In this document: positions 11,078 through 21,437 of the stretch, piece after piece
Layout of the letters: the number at the start of each line of letters is the position of its first letter
Position numbering within the stretch: position 1 is the stretch's first letter
DNA from: Pseudovirgaria hyperparasitica
Lineage: Eukaryota; Ascomycota; Dothideomycetes; Acrospermales; Acrospermaceae
Assembly: GCF_010093815.1 (NCBI RefSeq)
Contig: NW_022985553.1
Location: forward strand, 1,584,133-1,648,132
Reading direction: 5' to 3'
Length of the DNA: 64,000 nucleotides
The notes under the pieces: model-generated
The model's input: the letters and a program-made list of their open reading frames with translations, nothing else
The model's database searches: none
What the model was told of the DNA's origin: nothing
Made by a program: the position numbers and the translations under genes

Positions 11078-11820
11078 TTATCTGTATGGAGCATCTGCTC
11101 GCGCCACCGCGGCCAATTCAGGCTCCCATTTGTCGCCATTTGCAAGCAGCTTTTCCTTGTTGTACAATAGCTCTTCTCTTGTCTCTGTGGCATACTCCGC
11201 ATTCGGACCCTCAACAATAGCGTCCACCGGGCAGCTTTCTTGACAGAACCCACAGTAGATGCATTTCGTCATGTCAATATCGTATCTCGTTGTTCTTCTG
11301 CTTCCGTCTTCTCGTTCCTCTGCTTCGATTGTGATAGCTTGGGCTGGGCAAATGGCCTCGCACAGCTTGCAGGCAATGCACCTCTCTTCGCCTGTGGGAT
11401 ACCGCCGTAGAGCGTGCTCACCGCGGAAGCGGGGCGAAATGGGACCTTTCTCGAAAGGATAGAAGATCGTATATCTGGAAGGCTTCAGTCCAATTTCAAA
11501 GACACCCCCAGCTTGCCATTGCCTCTCTGGGCTCGGATAACTTACGGTGCTCGAAAAAACTGTTCCAGCACAACCCACATTCCTCGGAACATCTCAGTGA
11601 GCAGGAAGTATTTTCCAGCTTTGTCCAACGAGCTTTCGCCTTCATCCCATTGCTTTGGTGCTGGGATGCGGAATCCCGACGGTGGGCGTCCACTACCTGA
11701 GGCATTACGAGCGGCAGAGGTCGTGAAGAAAGCGGCGAGTAGACGTTGTTGGGCGGGCGAGGAGGCAAAAATGCTGGGGCGACTGCGCACCAGCATCATC
11801 AGTGGCCTCGCGCTGGCCAT
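11078..11820 (-). CDS. NADH:ubiquinone oxidoreductase 23 kDa subunit (NDUFS8/TYKY)
   Basis: Exons 11820-11546 and 11474-11078 give 223 residues. This is the matrix-arm subunit that carries Fe-S clusters N6a and N6b and passes electrons towards ubiquinone. The N-terminus is a mitochondrial presequence (Arg/Ser/Ala-rich, no acids up to about residue 40). Then come [16 protein letters not shown] and, across the intron, [26 protein letters not shown]. The two ferredoxin motifs are complete: [12 protein letters not shown] and [12 protein letters not shown]. The C-terminus ([24 protein letters not shown]) is family-typical. It is divergent from the mitochondrial acyl carrier protein, another complex I subunit, with about 460 bp between the two start codons. 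Confidence 0.96.
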
Positions 11821-12278
11821 AGTGAGTGCTGTGCAGGTGTGGAAGAGCAGTGGTGGATCGAATTGGTTGTGGCGACGATATTCGCTCTTGAATGATGCCC
11901 TGACCCGTGAGGTTGACTTTCGCGAGCTCTGTTAGTCAGATCGATTTGGCCCGTTTCTGATAGGTCGAAATTATCTGCAGCTCTTTTACAATGCACCACC
12001 TCAGCATATCTCAATAGTAGATTACTGCGAATTGAGACACTGTATATCGAATCCAAATCGTGTGTCTCTAAGCAAGAATACAGATAGACACATGATTGTA
12101 GCTAAAGTGGTCACGTGATTATCTCGTACTGACGCTTTGACTATATAGCGCTTCTTTGATTTTAGCTACTCAATACGTCTGATCATTGCAGGGCCGCCGA
12201 GAGACCTTCCATCCGCATTCGCACCACCAGCATCACCAGCACCGCAAACCTCTCCGAACAATTCAAAACTTAGATAAG
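11821..12278. promoter_or_regulatory. Shared promoter of two complex I genes
   Basis: About 458 bp separate the divergent start codons of NDUFS8 (11820, minus) and the mitochondrial acyl carrier protein (12279, plus). The stretch holds a palindromic TCACGTGA at 12111-12118, a TATA-like CTATATAG near 12143 on the acyl-carrier side, and an ATTGG (reverse CCAAT) at 11862-11866 close to NDUFS8. Co-regulation is inferred from the layout and is not shown. Confidence 0.6.
12111..12118. promoter_or_regulatory. Palindromic E-box TCACGTGA
   Basis: A perfect 8-bp palindrome, preceded by G, in the shared complex I promoter. It fits the RTCACRTG core known for Cbf1-type bHLH factors in yeast. It lies 168 bp from the acyl carrier protein start and 291 bp from the NDUFS8 start. 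Two more copies are at 15141 and 20458. Binding is inferred only. Confidence 0.45.
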
Positions 12279-12953
12279 ATGATGCGAAACATCATTACTA
12301 AGTCCGCGCGAAATGCTGCTCGATCGACGCAGCAATGGCAAGCACCTATAACTCGCCCCGTTGCGCGAAGCTTTCTCCAACCACAACAGTTCTCTTCTGC
12401 GATCACTTCACAGGCCATCCGTTTCTACTCCGCCCACAGTGGTCTATCACAAGATGAAATCCAAGGAAGGATCTTGGACCTTCTAAAGAATTTTGACAAA
12501 GTGTGTACTGAGAGCAACAAGAATGGATGATCGAGGTTCAGAGCTAATGTAGTTATTGCAGGTCAAGGACGCCTCAAAGGTACGACAAAACCAATACTTG
12601 ACCAATATTCAGAGACTCATTTCACATAGCTCGCACCTAACTCTCACTTCTCGAACGACCTTGGTCTGGATAGTCTTGACACTGTGGAGGTTGTGATGGC
12701 CATTGAAGAGGTACGGATATCAGACAGAGATCAAGGTCTTGGGTTAATGTGAACAGGAATTCAGTATTGAGATCCCAGACAAGGAAGCGGACGCGATTCA
12801 CAGCGGTACGTAATTCCAATACTACCGATGGTGCATATATTGACCTTCTGCAGTGGACAAGGCCGTTAGCTACATTGCCGCTCAACCAGATGGTAAGTCC
12901 AATCTGAAACCCTTATACTGGACGTTCTGATCTAATATATTCTAGCTCACTGA
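12279..12953 (+). CDS. Mitochondrial acyl carrier protein / complex I subunit (NDUFAB1)
   Basis: Six coding exons are packed in 675 bp: 12279-12500, 12562-12579, 12630-12710, 12757-12805, 12854-12892 and 12946-12953, giving 138 residues. The protein carries acyl chains for mitochondrial fatty acid and lipoate synthesis and is a structural subunit of complex I. The first exon is a basic Ser/Arg presequence ending near IRFYSAHSGLS. The ACP fold follows: [44 protein letters not shown], then IPDKEADAIHSVDKAVSYI. Ser95 in GLDSLD is the phosphopantetheine site. Exon 2 is only 18 nt (VKDASK) and the last coding exon only 8 nt including the stop. All phases agree. The start at the first of two ATGs (MMRN) is a choice; the second is equally possible. 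Confidence 0.95.
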
Positions 12954-13517
12954 AAGATGTGTCAAATTAAAGTGCAGTCGTACCTTGAATGGCGTGGAGG
13001 CCCTTAACCTACTGGTATGAGGGTGTATCGTGAATAATTCTGAGATCAAACATCCGCATGTATAAAACTCTGCGCGGAATACTGGCTTGCTGTATGTATT
13101 ATCATCTAGAGAGCAATGAGAGTACTCTCCCTCTGCAGCACGCGCTTGGGCGACGATGTGACCTTCAAATCTGTATTGCATGACCTGGGCAGGGCGCGCG
13201 GTACCTACCTAGGTAGCGGGATCTGATGCCAAGACACATTTTGACAAGCCGCTCGAAGCTGAGCCATGGTGTGTCTTCTACAAATACGCCAGGCTGATGT
13301 CCAACATCTGTGTGACTACGTAACCTCCTATTTACTGAATTGTGTCATTGATCACTACGTTCGCTTTTCTATTTCTGTATATCGCAATACCTCCCTCCTT
13401 CACACCTCGGCGAACGCGATCCCTTATCCCAAGCTAGTCCCAAAAGTCGCCCGTGCCCGGTACTCCATATAAGCGGTCTGCAAAAAGTTGACACTCAACA
13501 CAAAGCTCGGCCACCAT
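12954..13517. other. Intergenic, no gene seen
   Basis: 3' flank of the acyl carrier gene and promoter of the Vps74 gene. No coding-like frame, repeat or RNA gene was recognised. Confidence 0.4.
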
Positions 13518-14734
13518 ATGGCATCGTCATCAGGGCTTACCCGCCGAAGAGGTGGAGGTGGAGGCATCGATGGCGAGGATGGCAGTCGCGTCAGTTCTCC
13601 TGCGCCTAAGAGACCAGAAGACAGGGCACCGGAAACATCATACGAAAGTTCAGAGAACGGACACAAGATCGCATTCGACCCACGGGATATTAGTGAAAAT
13701 GCTGAAAGAAGCAAACAACCCAAGCTCACATTGATGGAGGAAGTGCTGCTTATGGGCCTCAAGGACAAGCAGGTTGCTCACCCTTGAGACTTACTGCTGG
13801 CTCCAAGCTAATATCCATTCTCAAAAGGGCTATCTGTCGTTCTGGAACGACAACATCTCATACGCTCTTCGTGGTTGCATCGTAATTGAGCTTGCGTTAC
13901 GTGGTCGTGTGAGCATGCAAAAAGACTCCTCCCGACGTCGTTTCCCCCTGGCCGACCGCGTTATTGAGGTGGTAGATGATACCCTCACCGGCGAGGTGCT
14001 ACTGGACGAAGCGCTCAAAATGATGAAGTCCAGTGAAAAGATGAGTGTGAATTCGTGGATAGATCTTATGAGCGGTAGGTCATGATGCAATATATTGCCG
14101 TTCCTCTACCATGTCGCTAATTCGGTTCTACACATAGGAGAAACTTGGAATTTGATGAAGATCGGCTATCAATTGAAACAAGTTCGCGAAAGACTGGCGA
14201 AAGGGCTCGTTGACAAAGGCATTCTGCGCACGGAGAAACGCAACTTCTTACTCTTTGATATGGCTACACATCCTGTCGCAGATGGGGGTGCTAAAGAAGA
14301 GATTCGTAGGCGTGTTCGCAACATTCTCACCAGCCGAACAGTCGTCCTACAAGGAAGCCAATTTCTGCCTGAAGAAACCGAGTTCAGATACCTACGAACT
14401 ATCTCGATGGTATGTGCTGCTTATGCTGCCAATGTTCTGGAAAATGCTCTTTCGACACTAGGACACGAAGCTAGAGAACGGGCATTTGCACAAGTAGATG
14501 AACTCCTTGCAGAATACTCACAATGGCCTTTCACTCGAAGGTCTGGAGGCTCCGGCGGTGTTGGCGCGAACCTCGCGCAGGTCGTCAACGAGGAGATCAA
14601 CAATAATAAGGACAGAGAGCTTCAAGTCGAGGTATGTTCATATGAGTATTCCCAGTTCCCAGCTCATGCTAAACTCTCAACAGGTCGTCGCGGCATGCTT
14701 AAGCGTTTTCACTCGCCTTGACTCCCTTCTCTAA
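13518..14734 (+). CDS. VPS74: Golgi phosphoprotein 3 / Vps74 (GPP34 family)
   Basis: Exons 13518-13772, 13828-14074, 14138-14631 and 14684-14734 give 348 residues. Vps74/GOLPH3 is a peripheral Golgi protein that binds phosphatidylinositol-4-phosphate and retains glycosyltransferases by linking them to COPI. The N-terminus is a disordered, Arg-rich stretch (RRRGGGGG), as in GOLPH3. The GPP34 domain starts at [24 protein letters not shown] and includes LRGCIVIELALRGRV, DSSRRRFPLADR, WIDLMSGETWN, KIGYQLKQVRERLAKGLVDKGIL and the C-terminal AACLSVFTRLDSLL hydrophobic helix that packs in the membrane-facing hairpin region. Introns are 55, 63 and 52 nt with matching phases (0, 1, 0). Length is close to yeast Vps74 (345). 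Confidence 0.95.
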
Positions 14735-15140
14735 GCGGCGACTACATTTCTATAGGCACTATCTGTGCATCATAGGAAGGACCTCTTATTTGAGGGCATT
14801 TCGATATGAGCCAAAATCAAATCTAAGAGGCATAATAGATGTACACTCGGGTCAGTCCTTCTAAGGCCTTCTTTTGGGGACTAGGAACCTTTGGCGGGAC
14901 AAGCATGTTCACTGGGTACAACTAGGCCTCGAGACATATTTCACGGTGGTTCCTCTTCTAGATTGCAAGTGTTTGCAGTATGGTTCCGCAAGGCGCCCGG
15001 GGCAAATGGCGATTCGTCCGGTGTATTACGTATGGAGCAGAACTTGTTACCAGTCCCGTCGCTCACCGTGATATTGTATGACTGACTTACTATGTGTTCG
15101 TTCTTGGCACTCCTGATTCGCTGTCGAGTCGCGACTATTA

Positions 15141-15148
15141 TCACGTGA
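15141..15148. promoter_or_regulatory. Palindromic E-box TCACGTGA
   Basis: Second copy of the 8-bp palindrome, followed by CC. It lies about 400 bp downstream of the Vps74 stop and 810 bp upstream of the SNF5 start codon, so its target is unclear. Confidence 0.3.
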
Positions 15149-15372
15149 CCTGGTAATCTGCGACTCGTATATTGCTAATGCTGCCATACTCGATTGAGAG
15201 TCTGCGCAAAGGGAGTAATTATCTCCAATCTAGTAGAGTAGCGACGGAATGTCGAGGTGGTCGCCGAGAGCATATGCACCTGTAGACGAGGCTTTGTTGC
15301 AGGTGACTTGACTGATTACCGTATTACCCTTAGCGCCCCTTACCTTTCGGCTTCCCTTCGCCGCAGAACCCG

Positions 15373-15396
15373 ATCGCCATCGCCATCGCCATCGCC
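15373..15396 (+). repeat. ATCGCC hexanucleotide repeat, four units
   Basis: Four tandem ATCGCC units in the putative SNF5 promoter region. This is a simple microsatellite with no assigned role. Confidence 0.7.
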
Positions 15397-15957
15397 CAAA
15401 CATCAGACCGCCCATACGGACAGGAATTTTAGTGTGCTCTGCGTCACATCCGGGAGGCTGACCTGACTTTTTGTTTTTTTGCGACCAAAGCCACTTGGTT
15501 AATCCCGCCCTCGCTCAGTTCGCTCCTCAACCAAATTGTCTGTGGGGTGGAGGAAATCCGTCCGCTCCGCCCGTCCAGCCCTCGCTAGGTTGCTGCGTCC
15601 TTGCTCTCAGCTGCCCATCCCATCCGCTCCACCCAGCTACACCTACCACCTGCCTGCTGCCCCTTTACGCCGAGCCTGGATTAGACGCAAATGTGCCGCG
15701 TTCTGGTATGTATACTCCTGCTTGTCGTTCCCACGCTCCCTTCGTCTTAGGCCGTTGATGGTCTTGTTTGCGAGTCGCGTCACCCATGTCATCCATCTCC
15801 TCAATTCTGCATCTTCGCGCTGGGCGCAATGGCTTGTTGCGACGACGTCTTTGATAACATTACGTTGCTGACCGCGTCTCCAGCCGACTCGCGCACTGTA
15901 AACACATCTTCAGCCTATCACAGGTTTCCATAAAAGCTGTATACCTATTCCTACACA

Positions 15958-18392
15958 ATGCCGACTCCCGTCTCTGCGCAAGGTCCCTCTCAGCCTCCGC
16001 CACAGGACGCGCCCATTCATAATGGATCCGCCCTAGAGAGCTCCAACATCTCTTCATCTATCACGGACAATTCTTCATCTCAAAGCGAGCAGCGAGATGC
16101 AATATGGGCAGGGAAAGAGAAAGCCAAAGCTGTGATGGAGGCATCGGGAGTCAATGTCGCGTCTCAACCAAGCGTAATATCACCGCCTCACACGCGTCGA
16201 GATGAATCACCCGGCGATGGCGCGCCAATGGCGAACGGTAGCTCATCGAGAAAGCGTTCAAGATCAGGATCGCGAATTCCATCAAAGCATACAGAGAAAG
16301 ATAAAGAGCCCTCATTGCAGGAATACCTTTTACACCAGTATATCGAACGCGACTCTTTACATGCGGCGGCGATGAACGACCAAGCAGAGATTAGCAGGAA
16401 TCGTATGTTCTTTAAGCGAGCTGAGAGGGAATACTATCTTGGCACGATGAGAAAGCAAAAGTTTGAAGACCCTGGTTCTGTCTTTGGCTATGGTTACCTT
16501 GGATATGGCAATGGTCTGACAGAGCAGCGGCCTGCAAGACTCGAATATCCTGAAAAGAAAAAAAGGCCTGGATCTCGGAGAGCGAGGGCCATGCATATAT
16601 CGAGGAAAGACAAGGAACAACAAGCGGAGCAGTTGGAGGAGCTGGTACCTATACGCTTGGATATTGATTTCGACAACAAGATAAGGCTGCGCGACACGTT
16701 CACTTGGAACCTCCACGACCGAATAACGCGCCCTGAAGTCTTTGCGGAGAATTTGGTCGAAGATTTTAGAGTTCCTCGCGAATTGGCTCTTCCTGTTGCG
16801 CAAAGAGTTCTCTTCGAGATGACTGAACAGATTCAAGATTTTTATCCCCATATATACATTGATGAGGACGCCCTGGATCCGCACCTACCTTACCACGCAT
16901 ACAAAAACGATGAGATGCGCATTCTAATAAAACTAAATATAACGATCGGCCAGCATACACTTATGGATCAGTTTGAGTGGGAGTTAAACAACCCATCGAA
17001 TTCACCGGAGGAGTTTGCAAGTCTGACAGCTCGAGAACTGTCACTCTCCGGGGAATTTGCAACAGCGATTGCGCACTCCATCAGAGAACAATGCCAGATC
17101 TACACGAAGAGCCTTTACATCACCGGACATCCTTTCGACGGAAGGCCTATCGAGGATGCAGATGTTCGTGACGCGCTTCTCCCGTCACCTCTCCCTTCCG
17201 TCTTTCGCCTTTCGGTACATGCTAAAGACTACACCCCATATCTTTACGAACTGAATGAGACGGAGCTAGAGCGGACCGAGCATTCGATGCTGAGAGAACA
17301 ACGGAGGCAGAAACGATCTGTTAATCGTCGCGGAGGACCTGTTCTGCCCGACCTCAAGGATAGGCAGCGCACAGTCCGAACCTTGATCGTATCCTCTGTA
17401 TTACCAGGAGCGGCAGAAAACCTTGACGGGAGTCGGCTGTACAAGGTTGTTCGGTCATCAGGACGCAAACGAGTTACTGGTCGATTAGACGGCGGTGATG
17501 ATTCAGACGAGAGTGAAGAGTCTGATTCTGCCCCCGAATCACCTGCTCCTTCGCAGCTGGTTGGTGGTACTGCCCGTACAAGAGGCATGAGAGGCGCTGC
17601 ATCTGCAGCGCAGGCGGCCATGCGAGCCAACCTAGGCCGATCTGCAACCCCCGAAATTGCCACTCTACACCACCATGAGACGCGCACTTCAAGGCGTTCC
17701 GGTCTTCCTGAGCGAGAAGAAAGCATAGCAGAGACTCTTGTAGTCAAGCTTCATATTGGCAGAGAAGCTATGCGAAGCCTTCAGCAAGGGAAAAGAATCC
17801 ATACAGCGTCAGCAAGCACGCCTCGTATGCCGCAAAGAGCGTCATCCCAACGTAGTACACCTGCTGCATCTGGAATGTTACCTCCACCGTCGCCTGCCAT
17901 GAAACAACAACCTTCACCTCAGCAGCGAGGGGCCGACGACTCCAATAACAACCCGCCGTCGCAAAGTGTCCAGTATTCTGCTGATGGTCGGGTAGAGGCC
18001 CCGTATCCTCTACCTGCTAACTATACACCAGTGAGTTTATGATACCTTGTGCCTCTCCATATATAATTACTGATCGCTATCAGCCTCCACCTCCACCATG
18101 GCTAGTGTCGTCACTCCGAGCTCTTCAAAGTAGGTATAAGGAAGATTCTTTTGAAGCCACTATGCGCTGGAGCGCTGTCGATAAGACGACCGGAGCATCA
18201 CAAAAACTGGAATTGGCGCAAGGTGCACCCGTACCGCCCAACATTAAACATCAGTTCCTTCCACGAATACGGTGTAATGACTGTCCAGGAAAATTATATA
18301 CTGCAGGTCCCGAGCTTACACTTGACAACTTTGAGATTCATTTGAAGAACCGAGGACATAGAAGTAAGGTCGACGAACGCAAACGAAGGTAG
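15958..18392 (+). CDS. SNF5: SWI/SNF chromatin remodelling subunit Snf5 (SMARCB1/INI1)
   Basis: Exons 15958-18030 and 18084-18392 give 793 residues. Snf5 is a core subunit of the nuclear SWI/SNF remodeller and contacts the nucleosome acidic patch. About 220 disordered residues come first, with a helical segment near EYLLHQYIERDSLHAAAMNDQ. Two SNF5 repeats follow: repeat 1 around VPIRLDIDFDNKIRLRDTFTWNLHDR to FYPHIYIDED, repeat 2 around RILIKLNITIGQHTLMDQFEWELNNP to IYTKSLYITGHPFDGRPIED. A low-complexity segment contains an acidic patch (DDSDESEESDS). The second exon carries the fungal C-terminal extension (PPPPWLVSSLRAL, RIRCNDCPGKLYTAGPELTLDNFEIHLKNRGHR) with a Cys pair. Snf5 is favoured over its paralogue Sfh1 because of this extension and the length. 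Confidence 0.93.
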
Positions 18393-19598
18393 CACGACGC
18401 AGGATCGGCGCCTGGCTCTGGGCACTCATGGGCGTCTCTGTTTACCTGTACACACAAGTTTGGTTAGGGGCGTCATTGTGTTAATGTAGTGTACGGAGGA
18501 TCAGCATTGAAGGTGTTTCACTGGAAGTCGAAGTATCCTTCTGGTCACCAGTCTAGACGAGTCAGCGATATTTGATGTATTAAGATAAAACTATTCTACC
18601 CAAGTCTGTCATTGTCTGGCAGACTCGGTTCACGATTTAACGCTCTTACTTCCATGATTGTTGCTACTGTTTGATCTCTTCTGTTGCATGGCTAACTGTC
18701 CATGATGCCACGCAGGTCCTGTAATGTAGTCAACGATAACCGACAGCGTCCCAGACAGAATCCAAAGATCAACAGTCTACATACACCCTTTTCACGTTCT
18801 CAATATTTCTTGCCCTGATTCACGCTATTACCTTCGGAAATGTTCTAGGCAGAACCTGTCGTCGAATATATTTTACATCCTTGCCAGAAGAAAAGCAACA
18901 GGAAACATATAGTCCTCGGCGACTTCTCGACATTTCTTTTGGAGTTCTGACGGGGAAGAAGAGAATACATACCGACCTAGACTTCTTCGACTATTGCCAA
19001 AGTCAGCTTTGGAGATAACGGTTCTTTCTGTCTGGGAATTTTGCGGTCATGGTGAGTAGTCTATTGTCATGTTTCTACTACCAACTGTACTGTACGTAAA
19101 GATATAAGCTAGGAGGATGGGGAACTATGGATAGAGTTTGTGGCTCATGATGATTTCGCGCAGCAATTCCGAAGATTTGTGCCCTCAAAATCGAATTGAT
19201 CATTCCTCTCTCTCCGTCTCTTTCTTCCAAGCCTATGAGCCAGCAGCTATAGTGAAGAAGCCCAGACATAGTCCCAAAATATGACGAAGAAGAGATTCCT
19301 AAGATCAATGGAAGTTCTATACATGTTATGAGCAAATTAGCAACAAGGCCTATCACAATGTTTCCTCTTTTTAAACCACATTGCGTTTTACGACTACTTT
19401 CGACAATATAGTCTTCAATGATGGACCAGGTTCCAGAGCTAATGACTCTGGTACATCTAGCCTGCATCCGATGGTTTTCAGGGGTAATTATACATCAGTC
19501 AAGATGCTGAGAGCACTCGTAAAAATGCGTACAGAACTTCTTTCCAAGAACGCCACTTGCTGTATGACTCCATCGACTACGCACTTGAGGGTTACAAA
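18393..19598. other. Intergenic, convergent 3' region
   Basis: Between the SNF5 stop and the stop of the minus-strand DsbA-like gene. A 129-codon minus-strand frame at 19078-19467 has no recognisable motif or good codon context, and I do not call it. No repeats or RNA genes were seen. Confidence 0.4.
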
Positions 19599-20320
19599 TC
19601 ACAAACGTTCCTTAGCGGCGACCTTCTCAAGAAGTGTCGCAAACGTCTCCGGCTCCTCCGCCCCTCCGATCGCATACTTCCCCTGGAACACAAAATACGG
19701 CACTCCAGTCACCTCTTCGCCTTCCCGTGCCTCCCGCGCCTCCCTATCAACCCGCTCGCCCCCCTGATCACTCGCAAGCCACGCCCTAACCTCCTCCGCA
19801 TCCAACCCAGCCCTCTCGCCCGCCGCCTGCAACACCGCATGATCCGTGAGATCCCTCTCGTTCTCAAAGTACGCCGCAAACAGCTCCTCCACAACCCGCG
19901 TCTGCACCGCTGCACCTTTCTCCTTGCCCAGCTGCACCAGCCGGTGTGAGTCACGTGTGTTGCCCACGCGGCCCCCATACTTGAAGTTGATGCCGAGGGA
20001 CGCGCCGATACTGGAGAGGCGCTCTTGCATCATGCGTGCGCGGGCGACGCCGAATTTAGATTCGTACATGGCTTGCTTGTCGACGCTCTCTTTGGGTGCC
20101 GCTGGATTGAGGAAGAATGGGGCCCAGGTGGTGGAGAATGTGGCGGTGGAGTCTGGGTGACGTTCTTTGTATAGGGCGATGCCGGCTTCAAGGCGCTTCT
20201 TGCCGACGTAGCACCATCTGAGGATATCGTTAGTGTCGGAAACGTTTGGAAGGATGGATATGCAGGGGGGGCGCACGGGCAGACAGTGTCGGAGATGATC
20301 TTGATGTCGAATGTTGCCAT
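19599..20320 (-). CDS. DsbA-like thioredoxin-fold oxidoreductase (FrnE family)
   Basis: Exons 20320-20277 and 20217-19599 give 220 residues. The first exon reads MATFDIKIISDTVCP and continues across a 59-nt intron (donor GTGCGC) as WCYVGKKRLEAGI, so the CPWC active site (Cys14, Cys17) straddles the splice site. Further family signs are FFLNPAAPKESVDK, YGGRVGNTRDSHRL, ADVRAWL-like helices and the cis-proline loop TGVPYFVFQGKYAIGGAE near the C-terminus. There is no signal peptide, so it is probably cytosolic; FrnE-like members act as disulfide oxidoreductases or in polyketide-type pathways, but the substrate here is unknown. In-frame ATGs lie upstream (to 20371); I chose the one that matches usual family starts. 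A TCACGTGA palindrome lies 138 bp upstream. Confidence 0.9.
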
Positions 20321-20714
20321 TTTGGATAGCATTGATAGTCTGAGGCGTTGAGTTGTAGAAGTTTGGGGCATAGCAGTTGGAAGAGTGGGACTTTATATGT
20401 GAATTAGTAATGAGATTTGCCATGATGTGGATTAGCAATCATCTTGGATCTGTTGTTTCACGTGACTCTTGCCCTGCGAGATATATCGAGAATGTCGGTA
20501 ACGAACGCTCTCGACAAATTTGAGCGAGCTTGTCGGGGAAGAGGAGTTCAGCATGTACCTATGGATAATATTTCTTTATATTGATTGAGGAGGAAGTGAT
20601 TGCGATCTTTTCATCGCAATTCCTCAGTGGGCTTATTCACGCCAGGAGCCTGCTCAGCAACATCGAAACGCCATGAAAGTATTTACAGAGTGAATGGAAG
20701 TCTTCATGCTACGC
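20321..20714. promoter_or_regulatory. Promoter region of the DsbA-like gene
   Basis: About 390 bp between the DsbA-like start and the stop of the secreted nuclease. It contains TCACGTGA at 20458-20465 and an AT-rich stretch near 20565-20600. No gene is visible. Confidence 0.45.
20458..20465. promoter_or_regulatory. Palindromic E-box TCACGTGA
   Basis: Third copy of the palindrome in the window, at a typical promoter distance (138 bp) from the start codon of the DsbA-like gene. A bHLH site is inferred. Confidence 0.4.
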
Positions 20715-21437
20715 TTAGCAAGTATTCAGCATAGACTGTAGCGCAGTCTTTTCGGCGGAGGTGATGGTCAGGCTGTAAACAGACTTGACCTTGATCCACA
20801 TCCTGGAGTAGATGCAATAGTAGGAAGCTGACAATCAATCAGTATGCTTTTAATTCAGCAAGAGAAAGAAAGCTCACATAGCGGAGGCTTCCACTCTTCA
20901 GGGCCCTTGTCACCCTTTGCCTGGTTGACGTTATCAGTAACAGCAAGGAGCTGAGGGTTGGTGAGGTCGTTGGCGAAAGCTTGACGTTGAGAGGTCGTCC
21001 ACGATGCGGCACCAGACTTCCATGCGTTGGATAGAGGGACCATATGGTCAATGTCGACGTCGCTTGCAGCAGTCCAGGTAGCACCATCATAGGGACTAAA
21101 CCAAGAGCCACTGATAGCTGCGCACGCAGAGTCTTGGACAACGTTTGTGCCATCACGCTTCAGGACAACCTCACGAGTGTTGCAAGTTCTGGATGTGGTA
21201 AGCATCTGTCATATTATTACATGTCGTAGATACAGAGACATACCCGCTCTGAGTGATCCAGTGCGGAAACAAATCACGAGAGTAACCATCCTGAGCCCCC
21301 TGGGCTTTGACAGTCAGGCCGTTCAACTGTGTCTGCGCTTGCGAGGCAGATGGAACGTTTGGAGGCGCTGGCACAGGCGCTGGTAGAGCACCAGCGACTG
21401 TCGCAAGAGCTACGGAGACAGCAATGAATCCCTTCAT
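20715..21437 (-). CDS. Secreted HNH-type nuclease (DUF1524 family)
   Basis: Exons 21437-21244, 21188-20878 and 20827-20715 give 205 residues. The N-terminus is a signal peptide (MKGFIAVSVALATVAGALPAP), so the protein is exported. The mature part matches the small secreted fungal DUF1524 proteins: CNTREVVLKRDGTNVV, WFSPYDGATWTAASDVDIDHMVPLSNAW, NPQLLAVTDNVNQAKGDKGPEEW, YYCIYSRMWIKVKSVYSLTI and a final Cys. The DxDH and N...K residues form the HNH-like metal site, and the Cys residues probably pair in disulfides. The family is thought to degrade extracellular nucleic acid; that activity is inferred here. All three exons keep phase. Splice sites remove one 55-nt and one 50-nt intron. Confidence 0.93.

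Larger units (their letters stand above)
14735..15957. other. Long intergenic region and probable SNF5 leader
   Basis: 1.2 kb without a supported gene. The stretch 15470-15680 is C/T-rich and reads like a promoter or long 5' leader of SNF5, with several upstream ATGs. A TCACGTGA palindrome lies at 15141-15148 and a short ATCGCC hexamer repeat at 15373-15396. Confidence 0.4.

Noticed and set aside
19078-19467. 129-codon minus-strand frame with a hydrophobic stretch
   Set aside because: No homology-like motif, no splice partners and poor start context; probably chance.
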